Made by a program: the position numbers and the translations under genes
Assembly: GCA_037039925.1 (NCBI GenBank)
Contig: JAXRKP010000047.1
Span: forward strand, 455,001-519,000
Origin: Doris montereyensis
Lineage: Eukaryota > Mollusca > Gastropoda > Nudibranchia > Dorididae
Direction of reading: 5' to 3'
DNA: 64,000 nt
Notes under the pieces: model-generated
What the model was told of the DNA's origin: nothing
What the model saw: only the letters and a program-made list of their open reading frames with translations
The model's database searches: none
In this document: positions 1 through 13,905 of the stretch, in pieces
Position numbering within the stretch: position 1 is the stretch's first letter
Layout: each line of letters starts with the position of its first letter

Positions 1-39
1 GTGGGCAATTCAGTATTGAAATTAGAAGTACATGTATTA

Positions 40-333
40 TCTTTTAGTTTTAAATGTATATTCTTTGAGGATTCTGGATGATCCGGACAATAAAATTAAA
101 TGGCAGCACTTACCTTTTTCACTCTCTTTCGAGCCATCTGTGTAGACATAAACACTGTCAGGGAAATTATCCCTAATGTGTAAGAATTCCTATCGGAAAA
201 CGAGAGTGCTCGTTTGATCCTTTGAAAATTTGGACAATGAAAAATCAAATTGGTTTTGGTCCATGGTGAGGGGATTTGAAAGTTACTATCATTTGTTTCC
301 ATGTAATTTATGTTTCCCTGTAATATGTGGGGG
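40..333 (-). pseudogene. LINE remnant with RNase H motif
   Basis: Decayed minus-strand fragment of a non-LTR retrotransposon. In one frame the peptide has the block PPWTK-like then FHCPNFQRIK. After a frame change it reads DNFPDSVYVYTDGSKE (codons around 129-170), ending at a stop near 40. The YTDGSK block is the first catalytic-Asp region of RNase H1 domains found downstream of reverse transcriptase in I/Jockey-type LINEs. Those LINEs also carry a PPW-type block about 40-60 residues before it. The frame change between the two blocks shows the copy is dead. The clade is inferred only from this motif; no RT core was found nearby. Confidence 0.5.
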
Positions 334-449
334 AGAATGCGAATGCTGAATGGTGGGATAGTTTTAGATGTCTCAAATATCACAGACTGGGAAGCTTCAA
401 ATACATTTTTTGTAGGCAGGGTTTTGGGGTAGTGATTTTTATTTCCCAG

Positions 450-3400
450 GCACCTGTATGGGGATTAAGCGGTCCCGCCCTCCGCGGCGGGTCTTGGGTG
501 ACCAAAGACTAAGGGAGTTAACCCTGACAAAAAACAACCTGCTGCCTTGCAGGCCAGTCTTGGTTGACCAAAGGCTAAGGGAGTTAACCCTGACAGAAAA
601 TAACAATGCCCAGTAGGGGGTCTCAAGGTGGTAGCCCCACCATGTAACTAGGGTACAGTGGGCTAATCACCTGCTTATCCAAAACCAACTGATTCAGAGA
701 CATGATATACCCGGCTTGAACTTTAGAAGACGACTCTGGAAACGAACACGGACTGTGATTTTTGAAACATGGAATATTAGGGCAATAAATGGAAAAGAGT
801 TAGAATTAGCTGAAGAAATAGAAAAATTCAAAGTAGACATTTTGGCCATTACAGACACAAAGAAAATGTAGGACCAAGTCATACTTTAATCTTCTCAGGA
901 GTAGATGTCAAAGATAGAACTAGAGCAGGAGTAGGCCTCCAAACGCATAAAAGGCATGAAAAACTACTAGACAGTTGGAAATTTATAACCCCACAGCTAT
1001 TAGAGGTCAATATTAAACCAAAAGGAAGAGAAATTAAATTATTAATAGCTTATATGGATCAAACGGAGACGCCACTAAAGAAGAAAAAGATATCTTCAAA
1101 AACAATTAACAAATAGCTGCAGAGAATCTCAAACCCAAACAGGAACTAATGGTTTTATGAGATTTAAATGCTTGAGTAGGCAACAATGTAGAAACGTCAG
1201 AAGTAATATTAGAAGGAGAGACAACAACTTCTCCAAATGGAGAGACTAACAGATTTTTGCCGAAAGAATAACATGAAAATAACCAACACCTTTTTCCTCA
1301 TAAAGATATCCACAAATATACCAGAGTATATGAAGACAGGTGTGAAAAGTCAATCATAGACTACATAATAGTTAGCAGCTCCCTATTTTACAGTACGTTA
1401 GATGCAAGCGTAAACAGAGGAGCAGAAATATTTAGTGATTATCACCTTGTGATTGCCAAAATGTGATTACTGACTGCAGAAAATGAATAGAAAAGGAAAG
1501 AGAAGAAAGCTATTAAACTCAAAATAGAGGAACTAAACAAACGAATAGTAAAACAGATATACCAATCTAGAACAAAAAGATTTATCAGTGAAAGGCAGTT
1601 GGATCTGAATGATAGCACAATAGAAGAAACGTGGCAAATGTATGAAGAAACACTCATCAGTTGTACTGAAGAGGTCTGTGGTCGGAAACAAATAAAAGGA
1701 GATAGGAAAAGAACAGCATGCAGGAATGAGAATGTCAAGACTAAGATTAGTAAGATCAATGAAAAGAAGGACGCCTGGAAGAAATACTTGCAAACAAAGA
1801 GGCTTGAGGATAGGATAGATTATGTGAGTAAAAGAACTATCGCCAAAAGAGGAAATGAGGACAGTAAAACAGGAACAATGGGGAGAGTTTGAACAAAGAC
1901 CAAGAAAGCTATCAAGGAAATCAAAAGCTGTTCTGAGGAGCAATTAAGAACTTGAGAAAGACCAAAGCATGCCCAATTTAAGAACGCCAAAGCAGAAATA
2001 ATGAAAGAAGACAGCCAAATCATGGAAACATGGAGGAAGTATTTTCAACAATTACATAATCCCTCTAGAACATATATGAAATAAGGAGTACAGATCAATT
2101 AGTAAAAGTAACCAGTAATTTAGATGAGACAGCTGAAGATGTAAATATCTCAATGGAAAAAATCCAAACAGCTACAAGAAAAGTGAAATTAGGAAAGGCC
2201 CCAGAAGCAGATCAAGTTTACCCAGAAATGATTAAAAACCAAGGGAGAGGCAGACAAACTACTACATGCAATATGTCAACAAGCATGGGAGTTCAAACAA
2301 GTGCCAGATGACTGGAAAAAGGGAACGGTTGTACCAATACACAAGAAAGGATCAACTATGGAATGCTCAAACTATGGAGGGATATCACTATTAAGTGTAG
2401 CAGGAAAAGTGTATGTCAGGATTCTGGAAATGAGACTAAGGAAAAGAGTAGAGGATTAGATTGAAGAACACTAGAGTGGATTTAGACCAGGAAGAAGTGT
2501 ACAAGACCACATATTTACAATTGGACAAATAATTGAAAAAATCTGCGAGAGAAACATTGACTTGCACCTGTGTTTTATTGACGTAGAGAGGGCATTTGAT
2601 ACTGTGAGGAGGGACGAACTATTGCATTCATTAAACGACCACAATGTAGAGCAAATTTAATAGAAGCCTTTAAAAGTTTTTTTTAATAAACAAAACATGT
2701 GCAGTGAGAGTAGTTAGAAAAGTACCTGAAGAACTTGATGTAGATATAGGATTAAGACAGGTTGTATCCTAAGTCCTCTTAAATCATTTTGTTTATCAAA
2801 GTTATGGATTCAGTCACAAAAGTAACGCTAAAACACAAAATATTCAAAAATGAAGAAAATGAATGTAGGTATGTGGAAGCTCAAACCAGTAAATCATTTT
2901 GATGATTTGTTTACTCAGTCGAATATCAACATGAATGAATTTAAAAGAGGGAATGAAAAATGCAAATAAAACCAAAACAATTAGTAACTAGGGAAGCTAA
3001 AACACAAAATCTTAAATTAAAAATAACCGAGAGAAATGAAATATCTACGAAGAGTGGTAAGGAAAACTAAAAGAGACAAATCAGTAACATTACAATAAAA
3101 GATCTCTTGTAAAAAGAATAAGCAGAATGAATGGCAGAATAGCTAGATCGGAATACAGACAGTGCAAATACCCAAGACAAAAGACCAAAGGCAGACCTAG
3201 AAGAAAAGTTCAAGTAATTCATCAAAGCTACAATTACCATGTTTAGGGGCGGATCCATAAATAACAGAACCATAAGGTCTCTGCCAGCAACCCAAGAATA
3301 TTCAGAGCCTTTGATTAATCTGAACATGAGGTAAAAGTGTAATCTTCTGAGAAATCTAAAATTTTCACCTCCTTAGATAGAAGAAATCAGCATGTACAGA

Positions 3401-3790
3401 GAATCAATTTTTGATGTGAAAAATTAAAAAAGGCTACTCAATGACAATATATAACCATCTAGGAAAGCATTTATTAGGTAAACAAAAATTGTCCACAAAA
3501 ACCAAAATGGCAGTATACAATGCCCAAACAGTTTATTGTCTCATTTGACCATGCTGTTCTTTTCCTCCTGCTTTTATGGCAGAATTGGTTCCTCAGCTTT
3601 CTTCTCTTTCCTTTCTATTCATTTTCTGCAGAGTAACTCTGGACCTTAGACAGTACTCTTGCATCCAATGGAATACAGTCTATTTAGAGCCTTCATTTAC
3701 TCAACTTGGAAAAAAGTAACCGAAATGAAATATCTACGAAGAGTGGTAAGGAAAACTAAAAGAGACAAAATCAGAAACATTACAATAATA
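450..3790 (+). mobile_element. LINE family A, copy 1 (degraded)
   Basis: Plus-strand, near full-length but decayed APE-type LINE. Order: 5' UTR with two about 65-bp monomers (458-600); endonuclease domain (about 760-1460; FETWNIRAING, KVDILAIT, DYIIVSSS, FSDYHLVIAKM); linker with basic/acidic coiled sequence (1500-2150); reverse transcriptase (about 2300-2900; DWKKGTVVPIHKKGS, SNYGGISLLS, SGFRPGRS, CFIDVERAFDTV). The 3' part is rearranged: the block encoding EMKYLRRV-type sequence is present at 3026-3100 and again at 3719-3785, separated by unrelated DNA. Many stops and indels mean no active protein. Its role was target-site nicking and reverse transcription. Three other large copies (8840-12360, 32895-35700, 40380-42340) confirm the consensus. 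Confidence 0.85.
458..600 (+). repeat. 5' UTR monomers of LINE A copy 1
   Basis: Two tandem units of about 65 bp, each holding the core ACCAAAGRCTAAGGGAGTT followed by AACCCTGACA and, between units, CTGCTGCCTTGCAGG. The same unit occurs 1 to 3 times at the 5' ends of the other LINE A copies. Such monomers often act as internal promoters in LINEs; that role is inferred here. Confidence 0.75.
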
Positions 3791-3959
3791 TAATATATAT
3801 AAGCAACCTTTCCAATTTTTGGAAATTTAATCAAAAAAAAAATTCCTTTACAAAAATCGCTTGGGTGAAATTTTTTTATGCGTTACAGATGTTATATACC
3901 AAATTTTGGGGGCAATCGGACAATAAATGTTAAATAGGTTTTTCAAAAAGTAGATCACA

Positions 3960-4445
3960 CATCACTGTCAAAAAGCAACATTTTGAGAATCGCAATGTTA
4001 ACAAATTTTGGGGGCAATCCCCCATGTATTTGAATGTAACAATTTTTCCGCATATAATATAAACCTATAAAAGAATAATATAATACTATGAAACATCATA
4101 CAATCTTGAGAGGCTATCAAATAATTCGTGTCGATCCTATTTCAACTGCTCCAGGTCCTTTATACTCATGTCGGGATCGCATTTTTCTTATAACAGGTGC
4201 ACGGAATGTTTCCCGTAATATTCGACCAACCTTAGCTAATATTGACAATAATTTCTCATAAACACATATTTCGGATAGAGTACTTTGTGGTCATTACAAT
4301 GAGTACCAACTTATTATATTTAGACAAACATTTCCAGCTTTTCTGGTATAACTGATGTCGTATAAAATGAAAAAAACGATACTGAGCCTTTGTTATGGTA
4401 TCAATGTGAACTGCTCCATCCAGTAGTACAATAAACGAGATTTGA
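3960..4445 (+). repeat. Unclassified dispersed repeat R1, copy 1
   Basis: About 480 bp with no ORF, shared with 23955-24470 (same strand) and 31855-32345 (opposite strand). Diagnostic shared blocks are GTCAAAAAGYAACATTTTG near the start, then CATCATACAATCTTGAGAGG, then GATACTGAGC and GGTATCAATGTGAA, ending GAACTGCTCCATCCAGTAG. The copies differ by many substitutions but few large gaps. Weaker similarity upstream (3880-3960) to the third copy suggests the family extends further 5'. No terminal inverted repeat, poly-A tail or target duplication was recognised. Confidence 0.7.
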
Positions 4446-4481
4446 CAAATTTGTGGTAAAAATGCCGTACTCAGGACCCTC

Positions 4482-5459
4482 TTAACCCTTACGTTGCTAG
4501 TCGAAACTTTCGGTTCTCATTCGTCATATTACCAACTTCGATCGTGACAGAAAGTTGACCAGCTCCACTAAAAAGGCCAAATATAAAATAAAAGAAAGTA
4601 AATTGTTATGTAGAGTAGTTTCCCGTCCATCGTAACAGAATGCTGCTGCTGCATGATTTTTTCCGTTCAAAATTTGCCGATTTGACCCAGATTTGACCTA
4701 TTTTTCTGACTTGGTTACATCATCATCAAAATCGTATGAATCTGATTCTAACGAGGCTAAAATTGAAGATAATGATGATGATAGAGGGTGTTGAAGAGCT
4801 TTTATTGACTCTGACAGTGACAATGAAGTGTATAAGATTCTTCAGGAAAGAGCACAAGTAAAAAGAAGGCGTGACACTGTTGACGCTAGTGCCTGGCGTT
4901 GGGAATATTTGAAAATTACAGACATATATGACACACAACCACGAAAACATAAGAATAGAAGACTTGCTGACACAGCACAGTTCAACAAATACTGTTTCGT
5001 GTCATTTTGTGATTTTTTCTTAATAATTGTATTTTTGTGTGTTTGTCATGCAACATGAATAATTATATTTTTTTCACATTATTGTCCAATTCTTCCCTTT
5101 TCTCGGTCTTCCTCACACTACAATACAACCCACAAATGATGATTAGCCAAAAATATGCCTCACTATGGTGTATTTTGTGACCATAACCTGTCATTTTCAC
5201 TGTGATATGACCAAAAACCCCCATAAATTGTCAAAATCCAAGATGGCTGCCATAATAACATGATCTCATTTGCATACTTTGAATACTTATTCTTGTAGCA
5301 CAATTTGTATGTCCTGAAGGTTTCAATTGAATATCTATTGCAGTTAAGAAATGAGAATTTTCCCTTATACTTATATGAGTGATTTCTAAGGATTTCAGCC
5401 AAAATGCGTGGCAATGGCAAAGACATCCAATGTAAAATGGGTGGCACAGTAAGGGTTAA
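4482..5459. mobile_element. piggyBac-like element, internally deleted
   Basis: A 970-bp element (4486-5455) flanked on both sides by TTAA (4482-4485 and 5456-5459). It starts CCCTTACGTTGCTAG and ends GTGGCACAGTAAGGG, so the outer 7 bp (CCCTTAC) are a perfect inverted repeat and the rest is diverged. TTAA duplication plus a CCC-starting terminus is the hallmark of piggyBac. Inside, a plus-strand reading frame begins with an acidic Asp/Glu/Ser stretch (4728-4825, interrupted by a stop) and continues into a 76-aa ORF (4828-5058). The latter has a basic VKRRRDT block and RKHKNRRLADTAQFNKY. An acidic N-terminus is usual for piggyBac transposases; the DDD catalytic core is absent, so this is a deletion derivative. 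Confidence 0.7.
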
Positions 5460-6076
5460 ATAAAATCTTAAATTCACTTTTGAATGGGGTTACAAAATGA
5501 ATGTGTTAACCCTTTTAAGGCTCACCTGCCGACTGACCTCAATATCGATCGATAATCTTGTTCCGCTGTGTAACTGAGGCTTCCAAACGTGGAATTCATT
5601 TTGTTATCGTTATTGTCATCGAGTTTAGATGGCATTGTTTACTAACAATAACATCTATTACAGCCTACTTTTATTGAACATGACATGGAACAACTAATGA
5701 AGAGGAATACGAAAGGTCTAATAATACTAATAGATAGAAAACGGGTCAGAACTGAGAAATCTTCAGTGTGCCCAACCTTTATAAACAACGAGACATAGAA
5801 ACAAATAAACACTAAACAATGCTGAACGAAACTAATAGAGCCAATGGTGCAATGACCCATCACACAATTTCCATCAAAAGAGCAAGCCTCATAACAACGA
5901 TATACAAAAGGAAAAGGTATTCATATTTTTCTTTTAAGATGAAAATAAAAATACAACTGTCATAAAATAGAGACTGAGAGAGAGGAAGGGGATAGAAGGG
6001 GAGAGAGACAGAGGAAAGGAGACATAGAGAGAACGAGGAAGATAAAGAAAGACGATAGAAAGGAGGGAGAAAATGA
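5460..6076. other. Non-coding spacer
   Basis: AT-rich DNA with no supported gene. A TTAA followed by CCCTTTTAAGG at 5506-5520 looks like a lone piggyBac-type end, but no partner end was found. The stretch 5970-6070 is purine-rich and leads into the GA array. Confidence 0.5.
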
Positions 6077-7638
<1,562 letters not shown>

Positions 7639-7768
7639 GTACAGGACCCACCACTAATGCTTTGTCTCGCTGGAAGGCTGGGAGTGAAGCAAATGTACGG
7701 GACCCGCCATTAACATAGGTGTGCTTAGAGTGACTAGTGGCAGGCAAATATACAGGACCCACCGGAAC
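7639..7768 (+). repeat. Short degenerate tandem of about 57-bp units
   Basis: The block ACAGGACCCACC recurs at about 7642 and 7755, with ACGGGACCCGCC at 7698, giving spacings near 57 bp. Units share GGACCCRCCAYTAA and end in GGCAAAT or AGCAAAT. Function unknown; possibly part of a decayed non-autonomous element. Confidence 0.5.
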
Positions 7769-8839
7769 AGGGTTAATAAAAATATGTACTCAATGATACT
7801 GACAACACTTCTGACACAAACTACTAGTCAGACCCTCCTGCTTTTTCCCTCTCCCTCTTGTCTAAAAAAAGAAAAAAAGTATAATAGACAAACAAATTTC
7901 AGTAAGTCTAGATTCTAGATGATCTGAATTTAATTTGATATTTCTTATAAAACTTATATTCATAGAAAGAGCTAGGACAATTCATAATTTTTATTTAGGT
8001 AAACAACCAAGAACCTGTATTTAATAAAATCAAATTGCAAAATTGATAGAGGTTAGGCCTAGATCTAGACCTATTCTAATAATTAATACATTTTAGATCT
8101 ATATTTAAGATCTAGATCTTTATAGATTTCGGCTGGTCACCGATACGATGGTAGGTCTATTTGGTCAAAATCTGGATCTAGTTTATATAGGTGCATTCAG
8201 TATACCATATGTGACATGAACCTAACACTAGCACTAGATCTACTATTACTAGCAGTGACTGTTAGTGACACTTATCTAGAGTCTAGAAGATCTAGAGTTA
8301 GCAGCTTTACTAACTCGCATAAAAACAATACAACTCAAAATACCGACATTATTATTACAACCAGTTGAACCAACAGCCCTGTAAAAAAATAGTCTCCAGC
8401 AAATAATAGCATCAAGATTCATTAACCTTTTTGCTTGACTAGCTTGAATAAGCACAAAAAAGAAAACGTCGTCGTATGTTTATGTAGTATAAATCTCTTG
8501 AAAATTAAACAATGGCCTACCGGTTTTCCACGACATCATATTACATAAACATGTACCAAACTGTCAGTTAATTGTCAGTCATCAAAGGGCGCAGCCATTT
8601 TGTGACTTTAAAAAGTGGGAGTTTCAATTCACTTCAGGCATCATCCTGTAACCACGTACATCCCCTCCTCCACTTTTGCAACATTATCAATATCAAAGGG
8701 CTGTTGTTGGTTTTACAACCTTTTAGTTTAATTTCCTTGCATAATAAAATATAAAGAAAAGAAAGATGGATGCAATTGACATGTTCCTGAAAAAAAAAGT
8801 ATAATTAAATTAAAGTAAAGCCCTTCATCATCAAATGTG
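7769..8839. other. Non-coding region rich in TAGATCT words
   Basis: From 8040 to 8310 the words TAGATCT, CTAGATC and AGATCTA occur at very high density for AT-rich DNA (for example 8057-8070, 8094-8122, 8281-8296). No gene is supported. Confidence 0.55.
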
Positions 8840-11800
8840 TAGAATTTATTTTCTTTCAATATCAGCTCCCATTCTACCTTCCGGTGTATGGGTTTTAGAT
8901 GCCCGAAATGATCTTTCTCCAGGCTGCCCTGTCCCGACAGTTTCTGTTTCCTTTCGTGAAAGTTAAATTTCTTTTCGTTTAATGCCTCTTCTATATCTTC
9001 TTCCCACTTTCTCCGAGGTCTGCCTTTTGGTCTTTTATCTTGAGTTTTAGAACTGTATAGTGATTTAGCTATTGTATTGTCATTCATTCTGTTAACATGC
9101 CCAGACCATCTTAATTGATTCATTTCTATCTTAGTTTTTATGCAATCTGCTTTGGTTTGATATCTTATTGTTGTGTTTCTGATTTTGTCTCTTTTAGTTT
9201 TCCCTACTACGGTACTCTTCGTAGATATTTCATTTCGGCTGCTTGCACTCTACTGTATTCCCTACTGTCTAAGGTCCAGGTTTCATTGCCATAGAGGATA
9301 GTAGGACAATAAACTGTGTTGTATACTGCCATTTTGGTTTTTGTTGACAGTTCTTGTTTACCTACAAATGCCTTTCCTAGATGGTTATATATTGCACTTG
9401 CCTTTTGATTCTCTCATTGATTTTTTCTTTTTAGATTCTCTGGCTGATTTCTTCTTTTAGTTTTCCCTCTGAGTTAATCATTACTCCTAAGTAATTGTAG
9501 CTTTGAACTTGTTCTAAATTCTCCCTGCCTAATTTAAGATTTTGTGTTTTAGCTTCCCTGGGTACTAACTAGCACTGTTTTGGTTTTCTTTTGCATTTAG
9601 TTTACTCTCATTCCTCTTTATTTAATTCATTATTCATTATGTTGATATTTGACTGGATGTCCCTTTCTGATTTTCCAAACAAAATTAAATCATCAGCAAT
9701 TGAAAGCATTGATACATTTACTGGTTTGAGCTTGCACATACCTACATTCATTTTTTTCATGTTTGAGGATGCCTTTGCGACTGAATCCATAAATGTGATA
9801 AACAAAAGAGGACTTAGGAAACAACCATGTCTTACTCCTATATCTACATCAAATTCTTTGGATACATTTCCAGCTATTCTCACTGCACATATTGGTTTAT
9901 TGTAAAACGTTTAATGGCTTCTATTAAATTTTGCTCTACGTTGTGTTCTTTTAAAGGAATGCCATAGTTCGACCCTCCTGACATTGTCAAATGCCTTTTT
10001 CTAAGTCAATAAAACACGGGTGCAAGTCAATGTTTCTCTTATTCTTAAGGAGTTTTTCTATTATTTATCTAATTGTAAATGTGATCTTGTACACTTCTAC
10101 CTGGTCTAAATCCACTCTGGGGTTCTTTCAATCTTATCCTCTACTCTTTTCCTTAGTCTCATTCCCAGAATCCTGGCATACACTTTTCCTGGTACGCTAA
10201 GTAGTGATATCCCTCTATAGTTTGAGCATTCCAATTCCAATTCCATAGTTGATCCTTTCTTAATCTTATGTATAGGTACTACTGTTCCCTTTTCCAGTCG
10301 TCTGGCACCTGTTAGGACGTCCATGCTTGTTGACATTATATTGCATGTAGTAGTTTGTCTGCCTCTCTCCCTTGGTTTTAATCATTTTCTGGATAAACTT
10401 GATCTGCTCCTGGGCTTTTCTAAATTCACTTTTCTTGTTGTAGCTGTTTGAAGTTCTTCCATTGAGATATCTACATTTTCAGCTGTCTCACCTCGATTAC
10501 TTGTTACTCTTACTCTTAATAATTGATCTGTATACTGTATTCTTTGTTTCATATGTTTTGGAGGGATTATGTAATTGTTGAAAATACTTCCTCCACGTTT
10601 CCATGATTTCGCTGTCTCCTTTCATTATTTCTCCTTTGGCGTTCTTAATTTGTTGTATTGGGCATGCTTTGGTCTTTCTCATGCTCTTCATTGCTCCCCA
10701 GAACAGTTTTGATTTCTTTGATAGCTTTCTTGAAGTCTTTGTCCAAACTCTTCCACTAATCCTGTTTTGCTTTCCTAACTTCCTCTTTGGCGATAGTTCT
10801 TTTACTCACGTAATCTATCCTATCCTCTGGTCTCTTTGTCTGCAAGTATTTTTTCCAGGCATCTTTCTTTTTCTTTGATCTTAGTCTTGACATTCTCATT
10901 CCACCTTGCTGTTCTTTTCATATCTCCTTTAATTTGTTTCTTACCAGTCCACAGACCTCTTCAATACAACTGAGGAGTGTTTTATATATATTTGTCACTT
11001 TTCTTCTATTTTGCTTTTCCTTCCGATTCATCTATCTGCCTGTCGTCACTGATAGATCTTTTTATCCTAGATTAGTACATTTGTTTTACTGTTGGTTTAT
11101 TTAGTTATTCTATTTTGAGTTTACTAGCTTTCTTCTCTTTCCTTTTCTGTTTGTTTTCTTCAGTTAATAATCTCATTTTGGCTATCACTAGGTGATGATC
11201 ACTAAATATTTCCAACTCATCTGTTTACTCTAGCTTAGTCTTAGTAGTAGTAGCATCCATTGTACTGTATTTGTTTGTATATTAATTGTGGATATCTTTA
11301 TGAGGAAAAAAATGTTAGCTATTTGCATGTTATTCTTTAGGCAGAAATCTATTAATCTCTCCATTTGGAGAAGTTGTCTCTCCTTCTTTACATATTACTC
11401 CTCCTGATGTTTCTACATTGTTGCCTACTCTAGTCTAGCGTTTAAATCTCCTAAAACCATTAATTCCTGTTTGGGTTTGAGATTCTCTGCAGCTATTTGT
11501 AGTATTTGTAAATCATTTTCGAAGATATCTTTTTATTCTTTGGTGGCATCTTCGTTTGGTCCATAAGCTATTAATAATTCAATTCTCTTCCTTTTAGTTT
11601 AATATTTACTTCTAATAGCCGCGGGCTTACAAATTTCCAAGTTTCTAGTACTTACTAGTAGTAGTAGCATTTCTTGCCTTGCATTAGGCCTACTCTGCTC
11701 TAGTTAACCCTGTTAACTGCTCTAGCTGTATTATAAGCCGGGTATATCAATATAACTCCTGCTCTAGCTCTATCTTTGACATCTACTCCTGAGAAGATTA

Positions 11801-12360
11801 AAGTATGATTTGGTCCTACATTTTCTATTCCTTGTCCTTTTTCCTTTTCTTTCTGTAATAGCAAAATGTCTACTACTACGTTGCATTTTTTCACTTCTTC
11901 AGCTAATTCTATCCAAGTCCTTTCCATTAATTGCCCTAACATTCCATGTTCCAAAATCACAGTCCGTGTTCTTTCAGAATCGTCTTGAAAGTTCAAGCCG
12001 TTATATCAATATATCATTGTATATTATTACTTTGAATCAGGTTGTTTTGGATAAGTAGGGGATTAGCCCACTGTACCCTAGGTAGATGGTGGGGCTGCCA
12101 CCTTGAGACCCCTACCGGGCCTTGTTATTTTCTGTCAGGGTTAACTTCCTTAGTCTTTAGTCATTCAAGACCAGCTTGCAAGGCAGCAGGTCGTTATTTT
12201 CTGTCAGGGGTTAACTCCTTAGCCTTTGGTCAGTCAGACCGGCCTGCAAGGCAGCAGGTTGATTTCTTTCAGGGTTAACTCTTAGCTTTTGTCAGCCAAG
12301 ACCTGCCTGTAAGGCAGCAGGAGACTCGTGGAGGGCGGGATCATCTACTCCCCCGAACAG
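8840..12360 (-). mobile_element. LINE family A, copy 2 (near full length, degraded)
   Basis: Minus-strand copy, about 3.5 kb. From 5' (12360) to 3' (8840): three 5' UTR monomers; endonuclease (about 11990-11170, including the block DILLLQKEK, GPNHTLIFSGVDVKDRARAG and FSDHHLVIAKM-like); linker with MKSMRKTKACP and MKGDSEIMETWRKYFQQLH (10691-10497); RT core (10340-9600; KGTVVPIHKIKKGS, NYRGISLLSVPGK, VRHGCFLSPLLF, IADDLILFGKS); C-terminal block NQLRWSGHVNRMNDN with KRPKGRPRRKWEEDIEEAL (9123-8950). The RT active-site box reads ADD rather than YADD in context IADD. Stops and frameshifts split every domain, so the copy is dead. It is the best template here for the family consensus. Confidence 0.87.
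12060..12345 (-). repeat. 5' UTR monomers of LINE A copy 2
   Basis: Three to four about 65-bp units on the minus strand, each with CTGCTGCCTTGCAGG and a GTTAACCC-type core, followed by GGTAGGGGTCTCAAGGTGG and CCTAGGGTACAGTGGGCTAA. Same order as in copies 1 and 4. Confidence 0.75.
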
Positions 12361-12594
12361 GATAGAATTTACAAGTATTTTAAATCATGAAGCTCTTTTA
12401 AAACTGACATTTTTTGTTGATTTTTGGTTTTGAGTTTAACTTTAGTTTAAGAAAGATTATCCAGATTTTAGCTCTTCTTGAAATAAAAGAGTGTGGGCTA
12501 ATTGTTGTAGAGCAGTCTGTGACTCAAATTTAAATCTTAAATTTATCACCTTTAGTAAGTGTTACATGAGAATAATTGAAAAAAGTTTGGTAAC

Positions 12595-12631
<37 letters not shown>

Positions 12632-13094
12632 TATTATTATCTAGTCGATGGACTATTCTCCCCAAATTCATCTATATTTCACAGAAGGAAGTTCCAAAAT
12701 TTTCAGTCTATCCTCATAAGACATATAATGATATATTTTGAGTGAGTAATAATTCAGTGGCCCGTCACTGAACATTTTCACTAACAGTAACAGATTGCCG
12801 TTTGAATAAGGGGCTCCACTATATTAATAATATTATTTATATTACATACTTCCCATATTCGAACATTGATCGAATAATAATATGTTATTGTTCTGGCAGA
12901 TATCCCCATTCTTATTCATGCAGCAATAACCGAAAAAGAAAACCCACTATTTTTTTTAATTTAACTAACGTAAAGTAAAGCCCATACTCAGACTGAGTCA
13001 GAGTTGAGCGTAGGGTAATCAGGAGTTGTAGTTTGTAGTTGTAGAATCATAATTTTTCTAGGCATGCCGCATAATGTCTTAATTGCTTTCCACA
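12361..13094. other. Non-coding spacer with (TA)n
   Basis: AT-rich; contains a (TA)n run at 12597-12629. No coding potential recognised. Confidence 0.6.
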
Positions 13095-13282
13095 CTGCCT
13101 TTAATCCTTCGTTTTCTAGTCTGAATAGAGCTAGCTACCATTATACCAATTATTTTTTGCTGCTGGGTCAACAGGAGGGCCAGCAAAGTTTGTCCGGACT
13201 GGGAATCGACTTGTGACTCCTGGATGGTAATGGTAATCAGTTAGCCAGACACTCTACCGACAGAGCTACCCCGGTACCTCTT
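13095..13282 (-). repeat. tRNA-derived SINE, family S3
   Basis: On the minus strand the sequence begins GGGGTAGCTCTGTCGGTAGAG, which fits a Pol III A box (TRGCNNAGYNGG). About 50 nt later it has AGTCGATTCCC, which fits a B box. The anticodon arm region is too long and repetitive (ATTACCATTACCATCC) for a working tRNA. A non-tRNA body follows (GACAAACTTTGCTGGCCC). This is the usual layout of a tRNA-headed SINE. Only one copy is seen in the window. Confidence 0.6.
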
Positions 13283-13866
13283 ACACTATTTCGATTCAAT
13301 TATTCATACTAAATTAGAATGAGGATGACCAAGTGTTGGCAGTGTTGTTCCCCTAATACTAATACAGTAATACTAGTAATAGTAATAATGATCTGAGAAG
13401 CCATACCATTTTCTACATTATGTATAGGTCCATAACTTGATAAGTGAAAGTTTCTCCAAGTTCAAAGTCATTACAATTACAGCGCATAGAGCCAGATCTT
13501 AACCTGGTCTATGTCGCATGGAGTAACACTAACACATATGATTGTACATGTTATTACACCACTTCTTGGACAGGACGCTAATTTGTCGCAAATGTTTACA
13601 CCCCAGTTTGTGCTGATACTAACTAGTGATACCAATTTGCAGTGGGGTCAATTGAAAAAAGACGTGCTGCTCAGTGCCTTAAACAAATCAACCCCTCCCC
13701 CTAAAAAATCCAACCCAAAACACTAATACTAATAATACTGGTATTTCTAGTATCCCCCCCCATGTACTGTGTATTATTACTATATTAGTATTAGTATCAG
13801 TAGTAGTACTCGTTGCCACTGGCAGTGGCAATGCCACTCCAGGCATAGTGAACCCATAATCTCAGC

Positions 13867-13905
13867 CAAGGCCGTCTATATAGTGTACCTATATAGACGG
13901 CCTTG
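13867..13905. repeat. Perfect 17-bp inverted repeat with 5-nt loop
   Basis: CAAGGCCGTCTATATAG, loop TGTAC, then its exact reverse complement. No poly-T follows, and no flanking gene is known. Could be a cruciform-forming relic of a small inverted-repeat element. Confidence 0.9.

Noticed and set aside
5506..5520. Second piggyBac-type end (TTAA then CCCTTTTAAGG)
   Set aside because: No matching inverted end with TTAA was found downstream or upstream.
13200..13282. True tRNA gene on the minus strand
   Set aside because: A and B boxes are present but the anticodon region is too long and cannot fold as a tRNA; classed as SINE S3.
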